Shown piece after piece: positions 9,556 to 18,169 of a DNA stretch of 64,000 nucleotides (positions are counted from its first letter, which is position 1; every line of letters starts with the position of its first letter). Below the pieces are notes generated by a model, which saw only the letters and a list, made by a program, of their open reading frames with translations, was not told where the DNA came from and did no database searches. The stretch lies in the NCBI RefSeq assembly GCF_006175995.1, contig NZ_VDMB01000004.1, forward strand, positions 62,001-126,000, written 5' to 3'. The translations under genes and the position numbers were made by a program. The stretch is from Desulfobotulus mexicanus. GTDB taxonomy: Bacteria > Desulfobacterota > Desulfobacteria > Desulfobacterales > ASO4-4.

Positions 9556-9791
9556 TTCAGCCTGTCCTCCTTTAAAACTGTCTCCGCTTGAAAGGGTTGC
9601 TCTTCGCCTGATTCCGTAAGTTTTGTCAGACGGGCTTCCGCCTCATCAAGGCAGTCATTGCAGTATTTTGAAAGCTTCATTCCTTCTTCAAATCTGCGGA
9701 TAGCTTTTTCCAGCGGAAGTTCACCGCTTTCCAGTTCTTCCACAATGGCCTGCATTTGCGCAAGTCCTTCTTCAAAGCTTTTTTTTGCCAT
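9552..9791 (-). CDS. xseB: exodeoxyribonuclease VII small subunit
   Basis: 79 residues, normal for XseB. The signature FEEGLAQMQAIVEELESGELPLEKAI and the FEEGMKLSKYCNDCLDEAE helix are clear. It forms the multimeric small subunit around XseA in exonuclease VII, which degrades single-stranded DNA. It overlaps the end of xseA by 20 bp and the start of ispA by 4 bp, so translation is likely coupled. Confidence 0.92.
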   Translation of the reverse strand: MAKKSFEEGLAQMQAIVEELESGELPLEKAIRRFEEGMKLSKYCNDCLDEAEARLTKLTESGEEQPFQAETVLKEDRLK

Positions 9792-11139
9792 GATCCATTT
9801 CCTCTATGCGACAGCGTATAAAACCTCTTGCCAGCTGAATTTCTATGCTGTCCCCAAGGCTGAGATTTTCAGTTTCTTTGATAATATATTTTTCAGGGAG
9901 TTTTCTTGCCACGGCATAGCCCCTTTCCAGAACAGCAAAGGGGCTGAGATTTAGAAGCCGATGCTTCATATTTTCAGAAGCAATCCGTTTTCTGAGAATA
10001 TCTTCTGACTGGTAAAAATGAAGCATTTTATGCACCTGTGCATGGTAGATGCGTTTTTGCTCCAATCTGTAAAACAGCGGGGCAGGGGAGATGGCTTTTT
10101 CCGTCCAGCCCAGTTGCTGCTTTTTCCATGAAATAAGGCGTTTGAAACGACGCATCAATTTTTCTTCCGTCTCATCCAGCCTCATCCGGCTCAAAACCAG
10201 ACTGCGGCGGGGATGCAGAAGTTTTTCCTGCATATTTTGATTTTTGCTGCGAAGCCGGTTCAGGTGGTTTTTAAATGCAGCACAAAGATGGCTCCGGCTA
10301 TTGATTATTTCAGTTTTAAGCCTTTCTTTAACCGGTACAGCGGATTCTGCCGCAGCCGTAGGCGTAGATGCCCGGTAATCTGCTGTAAAATCCGCTATGG
10401 TAAAATCTGTCTCATGGCCAATTCCTGTAATAACAGGTATTTCTGAATCAAAGACAGCCCTTGCCACATCTTCACTGTTAAAGGCAGCCAGATCTTCCAG
10501 GGAACCGCCACCCCTTGCAAGAATAATCAGGTCACTTCTGTTCAAACCATTGATTTTTCTTAAGGCAGCTGCAATCTGCCCCTCAGCACCTTCACCCTGA
10601 ACAGGTACAGGAGCCACCTCTATATGAAGGTTGGGATATCTGTGTTTAAAAACCTTGAGCATATCATGAAGAGCAGCACCATCTGGAGAAGTAACAAGGG
10701 AAATGCGTTGAGGAAGAAAGGGCAGGGGTTTTTTATGAACAGGATCAAAAAGACCTTCGACCTCAAGACGCCGTTTCAGCTGTTCAAAGGCCAACTGAAG
10801 GGAGCCAGCACCGGCAGGTTCAAGATATTCCAGTATAATCTGATAGCTGCCCCTGGGAGGATAAACAGTAATGCGGCCAAACCCCGTAACCTTAAGGCCG
10901 TTTTCCGGCTGAAAACGAAGCTGACGATTTTGTCCCCGGAACATCAGGGCAGCAATCTGAGAGGTATTGTCTTTGAGGGAGAAATATAGATGCCCGGATG
11001 AGGGTCTTGAAAGGTTGGAAATTTCACCTACAATCCAGACAAAGGGATAGGCAGATTCCAGGCGGGACCGGATATCAGAGGTCAACTCGGAAATGGTGTG
11101 GATTTTACGGACATCTTTTCCGGAAAATTCTGTCCCCAT
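9772..11139 (-). CDS. xseA: exodeoxyribonuclease VII large subunit
   Basis: 455 residues. An N-terminal OB-fold (about 12-110, WIVGEISNLSRPSSGHLYFSL) is followed by the catalytic domain with RISLVTSPDGAALHDML, LIILARGGGSLEDLAAFN and ITGIGHETDFTIADF, all family signatures. It is the catalytic subunit of exonuclease VII. It is the first gene of the minus-strand operon xseA-xseB-ispA-dxs-tlyA. The SD is unusually far from the chosen ATG (AAGGAAAGG, about 14 nt), so the start is less sure than the identity. Confidence 0.93.
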   Translation of the reverse strand: MGTEFSGKDVRKIHTISELTSDIRSRLESAYPFVWIVGEISNLSRPSSGHLYFSLKDNTSQIAALMFRGQNRQLRFQPENGLKVTGFGRITVYPPRGSYQIILEYLEPAGAGSLQLAFEQLKRRLEVEGLFDPVHKKPLPFLPQRISLVTSPDGAALHDMLKVFKHRYPNLHIEVAPVPVQGEGAEGQIAAALRKINGLNRSDLIILARGGGSLEDLAAFNSEDVARAVFDSEIPVITGIGHETDFTIADFTADYRASTPTAAAESAVPVKERLKTEIINSRSHLCAAFKNHLNRLRSKNQNMQEKLLHPRRSLVLSRMRLDETEEKLMRRFKRLISWKKQQLGWTEKAISPAPLFYRLEQKRIYHAQVHKMLHFYQSEDILRKRIASENMKHRLLNLSPFAVLERGYAVARKLPEKYIIKETENLSLGDSIEIQLARGFIRCRIEEMDHGKKKL

Positions 11140-11212
11140 GGAATTCGCTGTTGCCTTTCCTTAAGGTTAACAGGTGGGATCATAAAAAATTAAAATCCTG
11201 ATTGTTCAGTTA

Positions 11213-11261
11213 TCCGTCATTGTTTTTTCAGTATTGACGGAAAATGGGCAGATCCTATGCT
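11213..11261 (+). promoter_or_regulatory. candidate sigma-70 promoter with overlapping inverted repeat
   Basis: TTGACG (11234-11239) and TATGCT (11256-11261) are separated by 16 bp. The -35 lies in the right arm of an inverted repeat, TCCGTCA (11213-11219) and TGACGGA (11235-11241), which could be an operator. It faces the Bax1-like gene, leaving a leader of about 290 nt. A second TTGACA at 11274-11279 has no good -10. Confidence 0.35.
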
Positions 11262-11325
11262 TTTTTGCAGACTTTGACAAGCGTTTCGCATGAACCTGAC
11301 AAATATAGAAATATCATAAAGCCCT

Positions 11326-11341
11326 CATAATGTGCATTATG
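11326..11341. repeat. 16-bp perfect palindrome CATAATG-TG-CATTATG
   Basis: Seven-base arms with a two-base centre, downstream of the promoter candidate and 220 bp before the Bax1-like start. Its size and symmetry suit a dimeric repressor site, but no regulator can be assigned. Confidence 0.4.
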
Positions 11342-11448
11342 TAAACTTTTGTGCTGGATAAATATGCAGGGATAAAAAAACACTGCCCCTCTTACGGACT
11401 TTACTTGATTATCGCGTCAGCCTTTCTTATAGTACCAAATTGCAGAGA

Positions 11449-11471
11449 CCGCATCTATTGCGGCAGTTTTT
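11449..11471 (+). terminator. terminator-like hairpin in the leader of the Bax1-like gene
   Basis: CCGCA (11449-11453) and TGCGG (11459-11463) form a 5-bp stem with a 5-nt loop, followed by CAG and five T. The stem is short, so termination would be weak; it could act as an attenuator because it precedes the gene by 90 nt. Confidence 0.3.
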
Positions 11472-11560
11472 CTGAAAATGGGAACGCCTCTTTCAGGAGT
11501 TTCCGCTCAGTCAGGCTTTTCATAAACTTGAAAAAATAATTTTAGGGAGGAAAAAACAGC

Positions 11561-12250
11561 ATGGAAATGGAAAAAGTCCTTGCATCCAAAGCAAAAACTC
11601 AGGCCCACGTCAATGGTTTTATCCAGAGCGTGTATAACTGGATGGCCATAGGCCTTGCTGTCACTGGCGTACTGGCTTATCTGGTATCGGAAATGTTTAT
11701 CGTACCAAGGGGACTCTTTTTTCTGCTGGTCATTGCCCAGTTGGGTATGGTTTTTGTTCTGGCCAGTAAAATTCAGTCCCTTTCCGCACCTATGGCTACA
11801 GGGCTTTTTGTACTTTATGCGGCCCTCAACGGTGTAACTCTATCCTGGATTTTTCTGGTTTATACCAGCGCATCCATTACTTCCACCTTCTTTATCTGTG
11901 CTCTGACCTTTGCAGCTGCCAGCGCCTACGGTATGGTCACAAAAAAGGATCTGACCAGTGTTGGTGGTTTTCTGATGATGGGCCTTATTGGCATAATCAT
12001 TGCCACTGTTGTCAATATCTTTTTCAGAAGCCCCATGGTCACAATGATTGTCAGTTATATTGGTGTCTTTGTATTCATAGGACTTACGGCATGGGATACC
12101 CAGAAAATTAAACAGATGGCCCTTTCCCAGCCTGCGGATCTGGATAACGCCACCCTTAGAAAAGGTGCTATTTTCGGAGCCTTATCCCTTTATCTTGATT
12201 TTATTAATCTCTTTATCATGATGCTGCACATCTTTGGAGACAGGGATTAA
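11561..12250 (+). CDS. Bax inhibitor-1 family (YbhL/YccA-like) membrane protein
   Basis: 229 residues with about seven hydrophobic segments, starting after a short cytosolic N-terminus (VNGFIQSVYNWMAIGLAVTGVLAYLVS). The C-terminal stretch GLTAWDTQKIKQMA and the final LSLYLDFINLFIMMLHIFGDRD are the family hallmarks, including the aspartates of the proposed pH-sensitive ion path. Bacterial members (BsYetJ, YbhL) are inner-membrane calcium-leak-like proteins. SD GGGAGG precedes the ATG by 9 nt. Monocistronic, closed by a strong terminator. Confidence 0.9.
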   Translation: MEMEKVLASKAKTQAHVNGFIQSVYNWMAIGLAVTGVLAYLVSEMFIVPRGLFFLLVIAQLGMVFVLASKIQSLSAPMATGLFVLYAALNGVTLSWIFLVYTSASITSTFFICALTFAAASAYGMVTKKDLTSVGGFLMMGLIGIIIATVVNIFFRSPMVTMIVSYIGVFVFIGLTAWDTQKIKQMALSQPADLDNATLRKGAIFGALSLYLDFINLFIMMLHIFGDRD

Positions 12251-12297
12251 GCATCTGGTTTTAGTCAGAATTATTTCAATATAATATAAGTATTGAC

Positions 12298-12340
12298 GAG
12301 GCGGTCTCCGGATTAAAACAGGACCGCCTCACTTTTTTTT
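12298..12340 (+). terminator. Rho-independent terminator of the Bax1-like gene
   Basis: GAGGCGGTC (12298-12306) pairs with GACCGCCTC (12322-12330), loop of 15 nt, then AC and eight T. It lies 48 bp after the stop and just before the end of the opposing manC gene. Confidence 0.85.
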
Positions 12341-12345
12341 AATGC

Positions 12346-13779
12346 TCAGGAAACTTCAGGCACCCTTCCATAAACATCGTCAAAACGCACGATATCATCT
12401 TCCCCGAGGTAACTGCCAGACTGCACCTCAATGAGATCCAAAGGAATTTTTCCTGGGTTTTCAAGTCTGTGGGTTGCGCCCAGAGGGATATAGATGGATT
12501 CATCTTCCCTAAGAAGAATGCTTTCTCCATTCCTTTCCACCACCGCTGTCCCGCTTACCACCACCCAGTGTTCCGCCCTGTGGTAGTGTTTTTGTGCAGA
12601 AAGCTTGGCACCGGGTTTCACGGTAATTCTTTTCACCTGAAAACGCTTATCCATGGCAACGGTTTCATAACTCCCCCATGGACGGTAGACCCGTCTGTGG
12701 GAAATGGCTTCTTGCCTACCGACCAGACGCATATACTCAACCATCTTGCGGACGTCCTGCACCCGGTCTCTGGGAGAAACCAGCACCGCATCGGGGGTTT
12801 CCACCACAATATGATTTTCAAGACCAACGGCTGCAATCATACGGCTTTCAGCATGCAAAAATGAATTATGCACGTCATGGGTAAGTACATCCCCATGGGT
12901 TACATTGGATTTAAGATCCTTTTCTCCCACCTGCCAGAGAGCTTCCCATGATCCAAGATCACTCCATCCGGCTTCCATGGGAACCATAAGCCCTTTTTCT
13001 GTTTTTTCCATTATGGCGTAATCAATGGAATCCGATGGAGAGACATGAAAGCTTTGTGCGTCCAGACGAATAAAATCTAAATCCACACTGGCCTTTTTTC
13101 GGGCTGCTTCACAGGCAGACAGAATTTCCGGTACAAGGGAGTGGAATTCTTTTAAAATTGCCGATGCTTTAAATAAAAACATACCGGAATTCCAAAGATA
13201 ATCTTTGGATGCCACATAACTTTCTGCCGTTTCAAGATCAGGCTTTTCCACAAATCTTTTAATTTCAAAGGCTCCGGAATCAAGGGCATTACCTTTTTGA
13301 ATATATCCATAGCCGGTTTCCGGTCCGTCCGGCACAATTCCAAAGGTAATGAGTTTATCCATCTCAGCCTCCCCTGCCCCTTTTCTTACCGCTTCTATAA
13401 AAGCTGCAGGGTCTGCTATAAAATGATCTGCCGGAAGTATTAGTAAAATCGGATCAGCATATCTGGAAGCTGCTTCTATGCTGCATACACCTATGGCAGG
13501 TGCTGTATTGCGACCTTCCGGTTCAAGAAGAATGGCACCAGGTTTTACACCCACTTCCCGAAGTTGTTCAGCAACCATAAATCGATGATCGTCATTGCAG
13601 ATAACTATAGGGTCTGCGGCCTCGGAAAGACGGCTTAAGCGCAGTACCGTCTCCTGAAGCATGGTATGGGAACTGTTCAGGGCAATTAGCTGTTTCGGAT
13701 GCAACTGCCGGGAAAGGGGCCAGAGCCTGGACCCGGATCCCCCCGCAAGAATCACGGGAACAATGATATTTTTTTTCAT
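12346..13779 (-). CDS. manC: mannose-1-phosphate guanylyltransferase / mannose-6-phosphate isomerase
   Basis: About 477 residues, a two-domain AlgA/ManC protein. The nucleotidyltransferase domain carries VILAGGSGSRLWPLSR near the N-terminus and FVEKPD for sugar binding; the C-terminal cupin (about 345-470) carries RPWGSYETV and KHYHRAEHWVVVSGTA, typical of type II phosphomannose isomerase. It makes GDP-mannose for surface polysaccharide. The start was set at the second of two adjacent ATG codons because GGAG lies 6 nt before it. It follows glmM on the same strand with a gap of about 33 bp. Confidence 0.92.
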   Translation of the reverse strand: MKKNIIVPVILAGGSGSRLWPLSRQLHPKQLIALNSSHTMLQETVLRLSRLSEAADPIVICNDDHRFMVAEQLREVGVKPGAILLEPEGRNTAPAIGVCSIEAASRYADPILLILPADHFIADPAAFIEAVRKGAGEAEMDKLITFGIVPDGPETGYGYIQKGNALDSGAFEIKRFVEKPDLETAESYVASKDYLWNSGMFLFKASAILKEFHSLVPEILSACEAARKKASVDLDFIRLDAQSFHVSPSDSIDYAIMEKTEKGLMVPMEAGWSDLGSWEALWQVGEKDLKSNVTHGDVLTHDVHNSFLHAESRMIAAVGLENHIVVETPDAVLVSPRDRVQDVRKMVEYMRLVGRQEAISHRRVYRPWGSYETVAMDKRFQVKRITVKPGAKLSAQKHYHRAEHWVVVSGTAVVERNGESILLREDESIYIPLGATHRLENPGKIPLDLIEVQSGSYLGEDDIVRFDDVYGRVPEVS

Positions 13780-13812
13780 CATAAACTCCATATTTTAAAA
13801 ACATTATAATTA

Positions 13813-15168
13813 TTAATACATGCTGTTATCTGATTCGATTGCCAATTGAACCCTCCTGCAGACCTCTTTGGCCTCTTCATCAGATGCAGCCTCCACCATG
13901 ATGCGGCAAAGAAGTTCCGTTCCGGAATATCGTACAAGAATACGGCCCCTATTCCCGAGGTTTTTCTCGGCGAGCTCAATTTCCCTCTTAACTCCGGGCA
14001 TTTTTTCAAGGGGATTTTTTTTCTTTACGGGGACATTCACGAGAACCTGAGGGTATGTGCGCATACATTCAGCCAGTTCATGCAGGGGCCTGATTTTACA
14101 AAGCCTTGCCAGCATAACTGCAGCAAAGAGACCATCTCCCGTACAATGGGGACCAAGGAAAATAAGATGACCTGAATCCTCGCCTCCGATGGTAGCACCC
14201 TTTTCATACATGCACTGCAATACCTGCCTGTCCCCTACTCCGGTTACTTCATGGACAATGCCTGCCTGTTCAAGACTCTCCCTCAGTCCCATATTACTCA
14301 TGACGGTACTGACCAGCACAGGTGGGTTCAGCTGTCCTTTCTCCATGGCTGACCTTGCAAAAATGGCAAGCAGGGCATCTCCGCTGATTTTTTTGCCGAA
14401 AGCATCCACAGCAATCAGGCGGTCACCATCTCCGTCAAAGGCAAGGCCTGCATGGGCTTTTTTTTCAATCACATGATTTGAAAGCAGTTCCGTATGCTGG
14501 GACCCAACGCTTGAATTGATATTCATACCATCGGGTTCTGCTGCAAGGACATGAACTTCTGCACCAAGGGCACGAAAAACCTCTGGTGCCGCCTGATACA
14601 TGGAACCATGGGCTGTGTCCAGTACCAGTTTCATCCCATTAAGAGAATCGCCCTCGCCTGCTTTTGTAAGAATAAAGCTGATGTAATCCTTTAAAATATC
14701 AGATGCTGGAAGCATGCTTCCCATGATATTTTTATCTTCATCTTCCCACTTGTGCCTGAAAATAGCGGATATGGTTTTTTCTTCATCATCACTTAGCTTC
14801 ATTCCACCTTTGGCAAAAAATTTTACACCATTATCATAAAAGGGATTGTGGGATGCGGATATAACAGCACCAGCATCCGCTATTTCACTGCGTACGGCCT
14901 GAGCAACCGCAGGTGTCGGGAGAATCCCCCCATCCATTACATCCACCCCGGATTCCATGAGACCGGCAGCCAGGGCAGCACTAAGCATGTCTCCGGAGTT
15001 TCTTGTATCCTTTCCAATCAGCACGGAGGGCCGCCCTTTTGTATTTATAACACCGGAGCAGAGCCAGAGACCAAAGGCCTTTCCAAGGCGCAGAACACTG
15101 AGGGTATCCATGGGTGATACACCCGCACGGCCACGGATACCGTCGGTTCCAAAAATATTGTCCATCAT
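13813..15168 (-). CDS. glmM: phosphoglucosamine mutase
   Basis: 451 residues of phosphohexomutase. Visible are the N-terminal FGTDGIRGRAG, the phosphoserine loop ISASHNPFYDNG, the metal loop FDGDGDRLIAVD and the phosphate-binding C-terminal RYSGTELLCRIMVE. GlmM converts glucosamine 6-phosphate to glucosamine 1-phosphate for UDP-GlcNAc. Two ATG codons lie in tandem after AAAGGAAAA; either works. It sits between manC and a beta-helix UDP-sugar-pyrophosphorylase-like gene, a coherent sugar-nucleotide group. Confidence 0.93.
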   Translation of the reverse strand: MMDNIFGTDGIRGRAGVSPMDTLSVLRLGKAFGLWLCSGVINTKGRPSVLIGKDTRNSGDMLSAALAAGLMESGVDVMDGGILPTPAVAQAVRSEIADAGAVISASHNPFYDNGVKFFAKGGMKLSDDEEKTISAIFRHKWEDEDKNIMGSMLPASDILKDYISFILTKAGEGDSLNGMKLVLDTAHGSMYQAAPEVFRALGAEVHVLAAEPDGMNINSSVGSQHTELLSNHVIEKKAHAGLAFDGDGDRLIAVDAFGKKISGDALLAIFARSAMEKGQLNPPVLVSTVMSNMGLRESLEQAGIVHEVTGVGDRQVLQCMYEKGATIGGEDSGHLIFLGPHCTGDGLFAAVMLARLCKIRPLHELAECMRTYPQVLVNVPVKKKNPLEKMPGVKREIELAEKNLGNRGRILVRYSGTELLCRIMVEAASDEEAKEVCRRVQLAIESDNSMY

Positions 15169-15200
15169 TTTTCCTTTCAGGATTCATGGTGATGAAGCAG

Positions 15201-16400
15201 TCAACCTTCAAGCACTGCCCATACCTCCCCTGCCCTTTTTCCCGTAATGGAATAAAGCCATCTGCGCCCAGCATTCCTTTGATCCGAATTCAGTGCGGCA
15301 AGGGTTGAAAGATAGTCTTTTTCAAATATAATTGTGTCAAAAAACTGTTTTTTTAAATGAAGCGCTGTCTCATTTCTGCTCTCTATTTCATCTTCTGAAA
15401 GAAGAAAACAGATATCTTCACATTTTTTTATCCACAAGCTGTGCAGGCTCTCTTTTTCAAAGGATGAAGCAAGAGATGCTGCTGCAAGCTTTTCTTTAAG
15501 CTGTCGAAGGCGTTTTATCCTCTCGGAAATGGCAGACTTCACCTGCTGAAGTAAGGCCTGGTGGAGTTTTTCAGGAAAACTAGGGGAAATATGCTGGCCT
15601 CTGAAATAGGTATACCACTGTTCAAGGGCATGTAGATTGGCTATATAGTTAAAATTATGATCAAGAATACGACGCAGCCCCGGATAGTTACCCACAGATC
15701 TTTCAACGTTACCTCCCCTAAGACTGGATCCGAAGATAAGACGGTTTTCCCGTAGCTCATCTTTGCGTTGCAGGGTTCCTGCAGCTACTACGGTTCCAAA
15801 GGCAAGGCGACATGGGCCCACAAGCCCGCCCTGCCCTCCCAGAAATATGGGAGACTTATCCAGCATGACACCGGAAGGCACATCACCAAGCATGGAAGCC
15901 GTTGCCTTGTCCTGATCCGGTGTAAAGTTAAAATGAATATAACTGCTTCCCACCTCTGAATGGTTTTGCGGACCTGTACCACCGCTCATTAAAATATCAC
16001 AAAAATTGATCAGGCTGCCGAGGGTTACCCATGGAAAGAGGATGGTCTGTTTGAGTCCAACGCTATGGGCAATGGATGCGGATTCTTCCAGAATGCTTCC
16101 TTCACGCACATGGCTTCCATTACCTGCTTTGGCACCTTCAAGAAAAACAGCATCTTTAAAAAAGCCACCTTTCAGATACACATGGCGGCCTGTACAAACA
16201 TTTTCCAGAACCACCGGGCCTTCTTCTCCCATCCTGCTTCCTGAAAGCAAAAGGGTTTTTGAGCCGTAAATCCTGCACCCAGGATAAAGTATAACATCAT
16301 TTTCTATATTGTCGGGGTTAACATCTTCTGCAATGAAGATCTGGGCCGGGTCGGGTATTCTGACCCCTTTTTCCAAAAGTCTTGCATGAATAGTTTTCAT
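15201..16400 (-). CDS. left-handed beta-helix, UDP-GlcNAc-pyrophosphorylase-like protein
   Basis: About 399 residues. Residues about 15-200 read as hexapeptide/left-handed beta-helix repeats (VILYPGCRIYGSKTLLLSGSRMG and following), then a GTG-rich sugar-phosphate-like segment (SHVREGS, FGSSLRGGNVERSVG) and a helical C-terminal 120 residues. No GlmU-type pyrophosphorylase motif (LAAGxGTRM) is present, so catalysis is unproven. It resembles proteins called UDP-N-acetylglucosamine pyrophosphorylase-related or DUF4954 in spirochaetes and Desulfobacterota. The ATG at 16400 has GGAG 9 nt upstream; a frame-open ATG at 16472 abuts its SD. It lies directly upstream of glmM. Confidence 0.6.
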   Translation of the reverse strand: MKTIHARLLEKGVRIPDPAQIFIAEDVNPDNIENDVILYPGCRIYGSKTLLLSGSRMGEEGPVVLENVCTGRHVYLKGGFFKDAVFLEGAKAGNGSHVREGSILEESASIAHSVGLKQTILFPWVTLGSLINFCDILMSGGTGPQNHSEVGSSYIHFNFTPDQDKATASMLGDVPSGVMLDKSPIFLGGQGGLVGPCRLAFGTVVAAGTLQRKDELRENRLIFGSSLRGGNVERSVGNYPGLRRILDHNFNYIANLHALEQWYTYFRGQHISPSFPEKLHQALLQQVKSAISERIKRLRQLKEKLAAASLASSFEKESLHSLWIKKCEDICFLLSEDEIESRNETALHLKKQFFDTIIFEKDYLSTLAALNSDQRNAGRRWLYSITGKRAGEVWAVLEG

Positions 16401-16540
16401 TCTGATATGCTCCGGATTCTTGAAACTTCGGACTTGCATTACTGTTATAAGCTTCTGGGCATTTTCATTCATCCTTCAAAACAGAGGATGATTCTGGCTC
16501 AGCAATCCTTTAGCACAAAATCAGGCAGGACGTACAGACC

Positions 16541-18169
16541 ATGCAATTTTCCCATGATTTGTCTTTAAAAGAGCTCGCAGGAAAAATATTAACGGAACCT
16601 TCCCTGCATATGCGTTTTCTCCTTGAAGACAAAACCCGCTGTCAGCAGCTTTTTTACCAGGGAGGGGGCATTTCACTGGACCTTTCCCGCCAGCATCTAT
16701 GGGAAGATGTTATAAATCTACTGCTGAAGAAAGCAAATCAGGCCGGAGTTCAGGAAAAATTTGCAGCAATGATGGCTGGAAAAAGGGTGAATAAGAGTGA
16801 AAATCGTGCTGCTCTTCACAGCGCTGCAAGAAATCCCGATATCCCATTGCTGGTAAATAATCAGAACATTGCCCGCATACTTGGCGATATCCACGAAAAG
16901 GCCTTTGAATTTTCCAATAAAGTACATGAAAAAAAAATATGCGGATCAAAGGGAGAGCCTTTCAGCGATGTCCTTCTGCTGGGAATCGGAGGTTCCCGCT
17001 TAGGTACACAAGCGGTTTATGAAGCCTTAAGTTCGCGACACAAAAACCTTCTTCCTTTACATTTTTTATCCACAGTAGATCCCAATGCCTTTATCGCCCA
17101 GACCAGAAAACTGAACCCAGACACTACCCTTGTGCTGGTGGTATCCAAAAGCTTTACAACCCGTGAAGTGGTTGATATTAATTTGAGCCAGATACGCAAT
17201 TGGCTGGAAAATGCAGGACTCAGAGCCTCTGAGCATATTGTTCATATCACAGGTAAAGGCAGTCCAGGAGACAGGATTTCAGAATCTTTTTGCCTTGAAG
17301 TTTTTAATATTTTTGATTTTATTGGCGGCAGGTACAGTGTGACTTCGGCTGTGGGAAGTCTTCCCTTAAGTCTTGCCTTTGGCCCTGATGTGGTTAAAAA
17401 GCTGCTTGCGGGTTGCAGGGAGATGGATATCCATGCAGCCAGATCTCCAGCAGACCAAAACCTTCCTCTACTGGCGGCCCTGTGTGATATCTGGAATGGT
17501 GATTATCTTGGTTTTCCTGCCTTTGCAATGATTCCCTATTCAGCTCCCCTTCGATACTTTCCTGCACATATGCAGCAGCTTTATATGGAGAGTCTCGGTA
17601 AAAGCCTCACGATAACAGGTGAAACCCTTCCCCATGACAAGCTGGCCATGTTCTGTTTTGGAGATACGGGAACCGATGCCCAGCATTCCTTTTTTCAGAT
17701 GCTTCATCAGGGAAGAGCTTTAGCCATGGACCTTATTGGTGTTCTACAGCCGCCACCTGAATGCAGGCAGTCCGCTGAAGGGCACAAGGCCCACGAAGAG
17801 CTGTGGACACATCTTCTGGCCCAGGCCGATGCCTTTGCACTGGGAAGATCTGAGGGACGGCCTGAGCAGCTCTGCTCCGGAAACCGTCCCGTCAGTATCA
17901 TAACCCTTAAAAACCTGATGGCAGAAGATATTGGACGCCTGCTGGCATTTCTTGAAGCCAGAACCGTCTATGCTGGCTTTCTGAAAAACCTGAACCCCTT
18001 TGACCAGTTCGGCGTTGAAAACGGCAAGTTGATGGCCACAGAGCTGCGCAGAAATTTTTCAAAATCCAGCTTTTCATCCACGGGGACAACGGGTTTTTAC
18101 CTGAAGGCCCTTAAAGACGGATACCTTACTTTTCCGAACCAAAACGGTACACAAGACCCGCCCATGTAA
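16541..18169 (+). CDS. pgi: glucose-6-phosphate isomerase
   Basis: 542 residues; interconverts glucose 6-phosphate and fructose 6-phosphate. Motifs include the phosphate-binding LLLGIGGSRLGTQAVYEAL, SKSFTTREV, GGRYSVTSAVGSLPL, and the NGDYLGFPAFAMIPYSAPL/ARYFP-like region with the catalytic-glutamate motif MESLGKS. It supplies fructose 6-phosphate to both manC and glmM pathways across the divergent junction at 16.4-16.5 kb. Its last 44 bp overlap the opposing FabH-like gene; both C-termini look intact. Confidence 0.93.
   Translation: MQFSHDLSLKELAGKILTEPSLHMRFLLEDKTRCQQLFYQGGGISLDLSRQHLWEDVINLLLKKANQAGVQEKFAAMMAGKRVNKSENRAALHSAARNPDIPLLVNNQNIARILGDIHEKAFEFSNKVHEKKICGSKGEPFSDVLLLGIGGSRLGTQAVYEALSSRHKNLLPLHFLSTVDPNAFIAQTRKLNPDTTLVLVVSKSFTTREVVDINLSQIRNWLENAGLRASEHIVHITGKGSPGDRISESFCLEVFNIFDFIGGRYSVTSAVGSLPLSLAFGPDVVKKLLAGCREMDIHAARSPADQNLPLLAALCDIWNGDYLGFPAFAMIPYSAPLRYFPAHMQQLYMESLGKSLTITGETLPHDKLAMFCFGDTGTDAQHSFFQMLHQGRALAMDLIGVLQPPPECRQSAEGHKAHEELWTHLLAQADAFALGRSEGRPEQLCSGNRPVSIITLKNLMAEDIGRLLAFLEARTVYAGFLKNLNPFDQFGVENGKLMATELRRNFSKSSFSSTGTTGFYLKALKDGYLTFPNQNGTQDPPM

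Larger units (their letters stand above)
11140..11560. other. intergenic leader region between xseA and the Bax1-like gene
   Basis: About 420 bp between divergent genes. It holds a promoter candidate, two inverted repeats and a terminator-like hairpin, listed separately. A short open frame at 11351-11539 has no SD or family resemblance and is not called. No tRNA or known riboswitch is recognisable. Confidence 0.6.

Noticed and set aside
11351-11539. Short open frame before the Bax1-like gene
   Set aside because: No SD, no recognisable domain, and it crosses the palindrome/hairpin leader; better explained as regulatory DNA.
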